DNA from: Turbatrix aceti
Lineage: Eukaryota > Nematoda > Chromadorea > Rhabditida > Panagrolaimidae
Direction of reading: 5' to 3'
DNA: 14,559 nucleotides
NCBI GenBank assembly: GCA_963969345.1
Contig: CAXAKE010000039.1
Location: forward strand, 1-14,559
Below the pieces are notes generated by a model. That model was not told where the DNA came from, searched no databases, and was given only the letters and a program-made list of their open reading frames with translations. This document shows positions 8,691 to 14,559 of the stretch, one piece after another. The translations under genes and the position numbers were made by a program. The stretch's first letter is position 1. Every line of letters begins with the position of its first letter.

Positions 8691-10690
8691 CAAATGCAAA
8701 TTTATATGGCTTTTTGGCCCCGTTTTTTTTTAATTTTTTGGCGCGCATTGATCCAAAAAAGTTCAACAATTTTTATTCTTAAATTCGATTTGTAATTTTA
8801 AATTTGATTTTTTTTTGTTTTTCTGATCAATTTTTTTTATCAAAATTGCTCAAAAAAATTTCGGCTCAAAAATAAAACAAATTTTTTTTGCAACCGTTCT
8901 GGGAGCGTTTTTAAATTTAAAAAAAATTAGCTTTCCGGTTTCTTTATCAATTTTTAAAAATTTTAAAACAAATTGAAAAAAAAATGGAGCGGCGAAGAAC
9001 TTTTTTTTTGGCAAGAATTTCAGCTGTGACACCGTTTCTCAATCTTATGCAGGGGACAATCATTCTTATTCACTATATTTTGGCTAACAGAATTCACACG
9101 CAAAAGTGTTTTGCTTCTTGTTCTCAGCCAGAACGAGGGGGATGCGAGCGATCTCATGATTGCGGTTTGTCTTGTCAAAAAATGGCGAGAACGCGCAAAG
9201 GTCGCTTTCACTTTCACTTTTTTTACCATCGGGTGCCGTTTGAAAAAAATGATTGGGTATCTTTTATCTTTTTTGGGCAGACGTCAGACACGATTTTCCG
9301 CAGCTAGCTCAATCAATTTGTTCTTTCGCCAAGAAACCGACTTTTTATGGGTGTGCTTCGGTTGTTGCTTGCTTTTGTGTTTTATTTATTTCGGTGGTCG
9401 TAGTCAAAAAAAACACGTGCTTTCTTTCCCTTTTTTTTGGTGCAAAATTGCAATACGCTGATAGATAACAATAGCATTCGTCACAGCGGGGACGTTCTTT
9501 TTTTTCCCGGGACTGACCTAGTCTGACTGATATGAGATTGAATCCCCGACTTTCTCACAATTTCTTCGGCCAACGAATTATTAAACGATGAACTGAACGA
9601 TGTTAGCATACGTCCGTCTGGAAAACTTTAATCCCGAAAAAAAGATGCTACCATCACTGGCGTGCTGGTTGGTGATTACTATTTTGTTTACGGACTAACC
9701 ACGCACACAGGTACCAGGTGTGAAGTGCCTCAGGTAACGCACCCCTCCTTCCACTGTAAAGCACTCCCTACTCCTTTTTTGGGTTCTCGGGATTTTTTTT
9801 TATCTCATTTATGGCCGTGAATTTTTGGTTTTTAAGAATGTTGAACGCAGGTAATGTATTTAAAATTTTATCGGTGACCAAGAACCTGAGACCACAATGA
9901 ATCATCTTTCCATGCTTTTACCTTTTCACGAAAACAGACACATCAGGTCGACAAAATGAGATCAATCAATGTTAGTGCTTTTTGTGCGCTGCACGTATTT
10001 TTTACCTTTTTGTATCCAGGACCGTCCATAAGGCACATAAGGCTTTGTCCTCTCAATCTGTCATGTGTCCGGGTCCGGGTCCGGGGTTTGGCAGCAGCTT
10101 TTCTTCAAATGCATAAAACAACGCAACCGCCGACTTGTGACCTTTCGTGGGGTATATCGCGCTTTTGCCTTTGCCTCTACAGACAGGAACTATCCATCTG
10201 GCAGGTGATCTCCTCTCCCAGCCCAGCTTTTCAAAAACAAAAGTTCCCTTCCTTGACTTTGACTTTGGCTTTGGAAAACCGACGGCGGCGTTTTGCTTTT
10301 TATGCTACAACACCGACGCGTCGACTGTCACCACTGTGAGCGTGACACTCCCAGGTCGTGGACGGATCCAAGCCGGCCGGTTAGACGGCGTCTTGGCAAC
10401 GAAGAATCGAGGGAGGCGGTCGCTGCCAGTGAGTAAGCAGTAGGCATACATATAAATACTCCTGGATAGGCTCATTTGCTCATTTCAAAGCTTTCTAATT
10501 CAGTCATTTTGGACGGTGCCTATCCCCAGTTGCGGTTGCTCGAGCGCACTTTGAAGGTGCTCTTGCAATCATTTTTTTTCTTTTCCCCATACAACATCTC
10601 CCTCATCGGCGTGCCGTGGCATGCAAATTTGGTTGTCGTGAATTTAACAAATCTCTGAATCTATCCTACGATCCTACATACTTATACCTG
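8691..10690. other. long intergenic region, no gene recognised
   Basis: About 2 kb without a supportable gene. Positions 8700-9000 are extremely A/T-rich with long T runs. Positions 9000-10440 have mixed composition with several chance open frames. Small features seen are a CCGGGT microsatellite at 10069-10086 and a TATA-like CATATAAATACT near 10448. It probably contains upstream regulatory DNA of the first Smr gene. Confidence 0.5.
10069..10086. repeat. short CCGGGT microsatellite
   Basis: Three tandem copies of CCGGG(T) in otherwise mixed sequence. No function is suggested. Confidence 0.6.
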
Positions 10691-10699
10691 CCATTTCAG
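10691..10699 (+). promoter_or_regulatory. candidate trans-splice acceptor upstream of the first Smr gene
   Basis: CCATTTCAG lies 48 bp upstream of the ATG at 10748, with T-rich sequence between. The TTTCAG consensus and distance fit a spliced-leader acceptor of a nematode gene. An ordinary cis-splice acceptor for an unseen 5' exon is equally possible. Confidence 0.35.
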
Positions 10700-10747
10700 C
10701 CAAATTTTTTGAAATTTTGCATCACACCTGTTTTTTTCTTCTTCTGA

Positions 10748-11565
10748 ATGATCAAAACCATGGCCAACACCCAAAGCGGTAACCACTTTGCCGAGATCGA
10801 TGCCGTCCTGGACGTCTACCTGGAGAACTACGAAGGCATCCAGTTCCACGACTTTGAGAAGAACCTGTTCCGCCGCGCTCTCCATCAAGGCATAGATGTC
10901 GAAGCCGTTATCACGAATTTTCTCGCCAACAAGTGAGTTTTTAGCTTTTTTCTTTTCGCTGGTCGCATGTTTACATTTGCACGCGTACTTGTTTTTTTCA
11001 TGCAGACCTGCACCTTTTTTTTTTATCTTCTCTCCAGTCAAAAAAATGAAAAAATAATTTCAGCCGCGACCTGGCCAAGACCCAAAAAAAAGTCTTCGGC
11101 ACCGATCCCAAGCCCGGACGCCAGCAGCGTCGCCGCGGATTTGCCCTCTCTGCCGAATTCAAGTTCAAAGAAAACACCCCACCGGACGTCTCGTCTAACT
11201 ACGCGTACCACAACGGTCACTGGGTCGAGACAATCGAATACCAGCTCGAGGATCACCCGATGAAGGTGGACTTCCACTACATGTCCCTCGATCGGGCCCT
11301 CGACGACCTCCAACTCGTCATCGATCACCACGTCGCGGCCCAGACCAAGAAAGCTGTCGAGATCGTCACCGGCCGGGGCATGCACTCGAAAGACTCAATC
11401 CCGGCGATCAACATGGCATTCAAGGAAGACCTCAGACGCCGCAATATCCCCTTCAAGCCGGGATCAAACGTCGCCGTGCTCCACGTCTGGTTCGTGAATT
11501 TCCGTCGATCGAATCGCCGCCGGTCTTCCTCCCGAAGTGATTCCGCCTACGCCAGTGACGATTAG
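10748..11565 (+). CDS. small Smr-domain protein, two exons
   Basis: Exons 10748-10932 and 11064-11565 join in phase 2 (donor GTGAGT, acceptor ATTTCAG), giving 228 residues. The Smr domain spans about residues 130-205. Its first signature, normally LDLHG, here reads VDFHYM (130-135): Asp131 and His133 are kept, but the usual Gly is Tyr. The second signature, (H/T)GxG, is present as TGRG at 164-167. Smr domains bind and often cleave RNA, and in animals occur in factors handling stalled or damaged messages; acting on RNA is therefore inferred. The N-terminal 62 residues form an acidic, helical-looking segment resembling a small helical binding domain, followed by a basic stretch with QQRRR. The C-terminus is an RS-rich tail, then an acidic end. 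The gene is GC-rich with C-ending codons. A shorter isoform could start at the second Met, 10760. No AATAAA follows closely; AATGAA at about 11613 is a possible variant signal. Confidence 0.85.
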
Positions 11566-11738
11566 GTCATCCTCGCACTGATCCCCGTGAATGTCTGTTT
11601 TTTATCACTCGAAAATGAACGAAACACAATGAATCGTTATATCCTGATCCCAAGGTTTTTATCCCGACAGCCCACTTTCATGTGTTTGATGTGTGCCATT
11701 GATTTCGTAATTGGGGGATCACTGAAGGCTCGGTGGGG

Positions 11739-11797
11739 GTGATGTTGTCGTCCATGTAAAAAAGCATTGTTGCTATTTACAAGGACGACTACATCAT
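11739..11797. ncRNA. microRNA-precursor-like hairpin (candidate)
   Basis: The arms 11741-11760 and 11776-11795 pair over 20 positions, with 18 Watson-Crick pairs and two isolated 1x1 mismatches (T-T and A-A). The closing region forms a further 4-bp stem (AGCA with TGCT) with a TTGT loop and a small asymmetric bulge. Pairing extends weakly outward with T-A and G-U pairs. The roughly 59-nt imperfect hairpin resembles animal pre-miRNAs in size. It lies 174 bp after the Smr gene stop, possibly in its 3' flank. A tiny foldback repeat is the main alternative, and the strand cannot be determined. Confidence 0.35.
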
Positions 11798-11799
11798 TA

Positions 11800-12050
11800 T
11801 CGACCTTTGATCTCGAATATAAATTTATTACTCCAAAAGGTGTGATTTACGTTGCAGTGATTGCGTGCCCAGTATGATAAAAACATCGACGTCATACACA
11901 CATTCAATGTTCTGCTCTGGCCAAACCACGTGTGATAAACTGCCATTATGATAGGTACGCCTCATCATGCTAAGTAAACACCACTGATAGGTATATATAT
12001 GTCGGTGGCAGTATTCCGCTTTGACCAAACTTGTTCAATTCGACAATTTT
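11800..12050. other. A/T-rich intergenic stretch with no recognised feature
   Basis: No coding frame with coding-like composition, tRNA or clear repeat was seen between the hairpin near 11790 and the repeat mosaic. Confidence 0.4.
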
Positions 12051-12130
12051 CAGTGCTCTCTCTGCTCATGCTCTTTGAGTTCCTAAAATTTTCGCGCTCG
12101 CTCCGCTCGCGCTCTTTTATTCTCAGATCC

Positions 12131-12189
12131 CCTGCTCTTGCTCTGCTCACACTCGTGAGTCGACTCGACAGTCGAGCAGGAGCAAGCAA
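12131..12189. repeat. imperfect hairpin with GAGTCGACTC at its centre
   Basis: CTTGCTCTGCTC on the left and GAGCAGGAGCAAG on the right are near-complementary around the 10-bp palindrome GAGTCGACTC at 12157-12166. It is one of the foldback units of the surrounding repeat mosaic. Confidence 0.55.
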
Positions 12190-12341
12190 TGAGCAAACAT
12201 GGCTCACACATAAAAATGTGAATTTTGAGACACAAATTCAATCCCTCACTAAAAGAAAGACCGTATACTGCTTGGAGATACCCCCAACATCGTGTTTTTG
12301 GTTGAAAATACCAGTATTTTAATATATTTGTAACTAAACTT

Positions 12342-12362
12342 ATAGTGAGCAGTGCTCACTAT
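12342..12362. repeat. 21-bp perfect palindrome
   Basis: ATAGTGAGCA and TGCTCACTAT form perfect 10-bp arms around a single central G at 12352. It abuts an A/T stretch and one of the GCTC-rich words. Confidence 0.85.
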
Positions 12363-12540
12363 TAAAAAATTTCTCGCGCTCGCTCTGCTCGCGTTCTTTG
12401 AGCAATTCAATTTTGCCCGTTCGCTCTGCTTATGCTCATTGACCACTAGGGTTCGTTCAAATTTGTTCAAAATATGCCTCGGTTTTCGTTTTAAGATAAA
12501 AGGGACACCATTTTTTCTTCTTTTTCATAGGACTCGGGGG

Positions 12541-12622
12541 CAATTACGCCCGTCCCCGCCGACTTCTGCCCTCGTCGGGAGCAATTTCCCCCGCCCCCGA
12601 CACTTCTGTCCCCGACTACCCC
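12541..12622. repeat. tandem duplication of a 41-bp C-rich unit
   Basis: Units at 12541-12581 and 12582-12622 both begin CAATT and share the frame CCCG.CCCCG then ACTTCTG.CC. The second unit differs at scattered positions. A partial third CCCCGTCCCCG follows at about 12620-12631. The block is far more GC-rich than its surroundings. Confidence 0.75.
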
Positions 12623-12886
12623 CGTCCCCGATACGGGGGTGGGGGGTTCGAACCCTATTGAGCACTCCAATTTTTTGCGCTCGCTCCGCTCGCGCTCGTG
12701 GGCTGAACAGGAGCGAGCAGTGAGCAGGAGCAATTTGGTGAGCATCGAACAACTCTGCGGAAAAGGCATCAATAAACGCCTAAAACTGCGTGTTTTCATC
12801 TGTAACGACTTTTTATTTTACAAAATCAAAAATTTGGCATCAAAAATCGCTATAAAAGTGTATTTTTTCAAAAAATTTTCATTGAA

Positions 12887-13000
12887 GAGTCGACTCCGAA
12901 GAGTCAAAGAGTCATTTTGTAAAAACCGTCTCTCGACCTTGACTCTCGACTCTCAGAGTCAGTGTCAGAGTCAAAGAGTCGACTCTGAGTCGGAGTCAGC
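12887..13000. repeat. dense GAGTC/GACTC cluster
   Basis: More than ten copies of GAGTC or its complement GACTC occur in about 110 bp, in both orientations. The palindrome GAGTCGACTC appears at 12887-12896 and 12976-12985. The arrangement can fold into several alternative stems. The same 10-bp palindrome also occurs at 12157-12166, linking this cluster to the upstream repeat mosaic. Confidence 0.8.
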
Positions 13001-13100
13001 GGAACATTGGTAACGACTAGGCGTCATTTGGTTGCAAAATCATTGAGTTTCATTTATTTTTGTTTGATACGCCAATAACACGCGCGATTTTTGAGTGAAA

Positions 13101-14221
13101 ATGTCGCTTTATGGTATCCTAACAGTTTATATTTTAGACCTGCTTCGATTTGATGGCAAGTTCGATTCGGCATCAAAACATTCGTTTCTCTTTTGCAGCC
13201 AATTGTTTTCCTAATTCCACGGAAAACAAGTAAGTAAGAACGTACCGTTTTGAATCAAGAAAACGATACAAAACTAGTACAACTAAAAAAATTAAACAAC
13301 GCAGAAATGTTTTAACATTAAAACAAGCTGCGTAGATCTAAAATTTTATTTTTACAGTAACATATTCAAATGCATTTATATTTCTGTTTCAGTCAGAAAA
13401 CCACCAAGTCCGAGAATCGATCCAGTCAGCGATGTCACCGCGCAGAAAAAATCGAACCTTCGTTCCACTTTACCGCACGCTGTAAGTGATTTAACGTTCA
13501 ATCGGCTAGTATTTATCCGATATTTGATTCAATCTGATATCAGAGTTTTAATTTAGTTTCTAATTTTTAGGCCCAGGCCCGAACCGGAAAGCCCGGGCTT
13601 GGGCCGGCCCGAAATTATCCATTCTGTTTTTTTTCAATTTTTTGGATACAAATTCTGTTTTTTAATTTGTATCCAAAAAATACACCGATCGTTGTATAAA
13701 TTACTGGTTTTTACTCAAAAAAAAACATGTTTTTTATCCGTAGAGACTAAATTTTGTTAAAAATAACGAAAATACAGTTGATTTTCCTTATTTTTTACAT
13801 TATTGATTAAATACCGGGCCAAAACGGCCATTTTCATGCCTGTTCATAACAAAAACTGATTTTATTTTCAGCACAACAGAATACCGCTGTCATGAACAAC
13901 CTGCACGGAAAGTTCATGGAAAGCATTGACACCCAGATCAACTTACATCCGGGGAAAATAGACTTTCATTATATGAAAACTCAGGATGCAGTTGCAGCCT
14001 TTGATGTCGTCCAAAAATATCACGTGGAAAAAAAGACAAAAAATGCCGTCGAAATCGTAACCGGATGGGGCAACCATTCGAAAAACAACAAGTCGGAAAT
14101 CAGATGCGAATTCATAAAAATGCTGAAACAGCGCCGCATCATTTATATAGAGGGAAAAAAGCGTCCTTCGCTTTACGTTTCGTTTAACGAGAAAAAGTTC
14201 AGTGCCTGTTTAATCTTATAA
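13101..14221 (+). CDS. diverged Smr-domain paralogue, four exons
   Basis: Exons 13101-13155, 13199-13229, 13393-13481 and 13872-14221 join in frame (phases 1, 2, 1) for 174 residues. The Smr domain is in the last exon. It has the same unusual first signature, IDFHYM (88-93), and TGWG (122-125) in place of TGRG, and about 28 of 64 aligned positions are identical by eye to the neighbouring Smr protein. The pre-domain region also resembles the neighbour (FHFTAR...WVE-like against FKFKEN...). It lacks the acidic helical N-terminus, the RS-rich tail and most of the linker. Codon use is A/T-rich and lysine-rich, unlike the GC-rich neighbour. The first donor would be GCAAGT at 13156, a GC-AG intron, so the 5' end is less certain than the last two exons; the last exon also has an internal Met at 13892. 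The role is likely RNA-related, as inferred for the paralogue. Confidence 0.62.
13570..13605. repeat. GC-rich hairpin in intron 3 of the second Smr gene
   Basis: GGCCCAGGCCCG at 13570-13581 and CGGGCTTGGGCC at 13594-13605 are complementary at 11 of 12 positions around a 12-nt loop. It is a sharp GC island inside a very A/T-rich intron. Confidence 0.75.
13637..13681. repeat. perfect 18-bp inverted repeat in intron 3 of the second Smr gene
   Basis: ATTTTTTGGATACAAATT at 13637-13654 is matched exactly in reverse complement at 13664-13681 around a 9-nt loop. It begins 31 bp after the GC-rich hairpin, so the two may be parts of one inserted foldback element. Confidence 0.85.
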
Positions 14222-14559
14222 CCATAATAATCAAGCTCTATCCATAAGCAGGTAGGAAGCTTACAGGTATCTAAAGAACGATGCTGATTATGGACTCTAA
14301 TTATTTCTGGTGATAAACGCTTTACTAAACTATTTTTTAATTTTCGTTTCTGTTATAAATTAAAATAGCCGTTTTCTTTGTTGTTTTTTGGTACATCAAT
14401 AATATTTATCATCATTATGTGATCGTTTCTTAGCCAGTGATTGGATTCGATTGAGTTCAAGCCGGAGTCCGTTTTTTTTCAAAAGTGAAAGACTGCAAAC
14501 GACCAAAACATCCCCATAATGACTCCACGTGAATGTCTCTATTCATTTTATCAGTCGAA
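14222..14559. other. 3' flank of the second Smr gene, no further feature seen
   Basis: A/T-rich sequence follows the TAA at 14219-14221. No canonical AATAAA lies at a typical distance, and no gene or repeat was recognised. Confidence 0.4.

Larger units (their letters stand above)
12051..12735. repeat. interspersed GCTC-rich repeat words in both orientations
   Basis: A roughly 21-bp word close to GCGCTCGCTCCGCTCGCGCT recurs at 12093-12114, 12375-12395 and 12677-12697. Degenerate versions lie at about 12051-12072, 12131-12150 and 12418-12437. Reverse-orientation relatives built of GAGCAGGAGCAA and GAGCGAGCAGTGAGCA lie at 12173-12196 and 12711-12733. Flanking words such as TTTGAG and TGAGCA recur with it. 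The copies look like broken members of one hairpin-forming repeat family. Confidence 0.7.

Noticed and set aside
9111..9461. 116-codon plus-strand open frame with hydrophobic runs
   Set aside because: It is dominated by T-rich tracts that read as Phe and Leu, overlaps another chance frame, and has no splice partners or recognisable motif.
9819..9829. AATTTTTGG, resembling an Sm-binding site of spliced-leader or U-type RNA
   Set aside because: No spliced-leader sequence upstream and no 3' stem-loop downstream. Such words are expected by chance in this A/T-rich DNA.
11038..11385. 115-codon minus-strand open frame opposite the first Smr gene
   Set aside because: Antisense to a clear Smr exon with C-ending codons, which tends to leave the reverse strand open.
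12646..12657. GGGTTCGAACCC, resembling a tRNA T-arm or internal B box
   Set aside because: No A box at the right distance on either strand and no cloverleaf can be formed. The word is a simple palindrome.
12352..12723. Arginine/serine-rich open frames on both strands across the GCTC-rich repeats
   Set aside because: The composition comes entirely from the repeated GCTC/GAGC words. No coding signature or splice structure supports them.

Overview
The window looks like nuclear DNA from a rhabditid-type nematode. It carries a nematode-specific srh-class chemoreceptor, short introns (many of 45-60 bp) with GTGAGT/GTAAGT donors and TTTTCAG, TTTGCAG or TTTTTAG acceptors, a kinetochore scaffold gene with fused PP1-docking motifs, and a Tc1/mariner-like non-autonomous transposon. 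Exons are GC-rich and the intergenic DNA is A/T-rich. All gene models were joined by eye from reading frame and splice signals; no transcript evidence was available.

Layout. Positions 1-143 hold the possible 3' end of a plus-strand gene that enters from outside, with AATAAA about 110 bp downstream. Positions 3114-424 (minus) hold a complete 346-residue srh-like seven-transmembrane receptor in two exons. Its single intron has been expanded from about 60 bp to 1650 bp by a 1586-bp palindromic Tc1/Tc3-type element at 1123-2708. Positions 6683-3430 (minus) hold a seven-exon gene whose first two exons join to give an SSILK motif followed by RVSF, the PP1-binding signature of the kinetochore protein KNL-1. 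It has an acidic, disordered middle and a C-terminal coiled coil. Two of its introns share a degenerate minisatellite.

On the plus strand, 7331-8647 is a four-exon gene of unknown function. Positions 10748-11565 encode a two-exon small Smr-domain protein, and 13101-14221 encode a diverged, shorter Smr-domain paralogue in four exons. About 175 bp downstream of the first Smr gene lies a compact hairpin (11739-11797) with the geometry of a microRNA precursor. The stretch from about 12050 to 13000 is a mosaic of short repeats: GCTC-rich words in both orientations, a 41-bp tandem duplication, and a dense GAGTC/GACTC cluster. The last intron of the second Smr gene holds two more hairpins.

The genes do not form an obvious pathway. 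KNL-1 acts in chromosome segregation and spindle checkpoint signalling, the receptor is probably chemosensory, and the Smr proteins probably act on RNA. KNL-1 and the unknown gene at 7331 are divergently transcribed from a 647-bp spacer. The most notable items are the IR/DR palindromic transposon tolerated inside a chemoreceptor intron, the microRNA-like hairpin, and the KNL-1 gene whose C-terminal RWD region is not visible.
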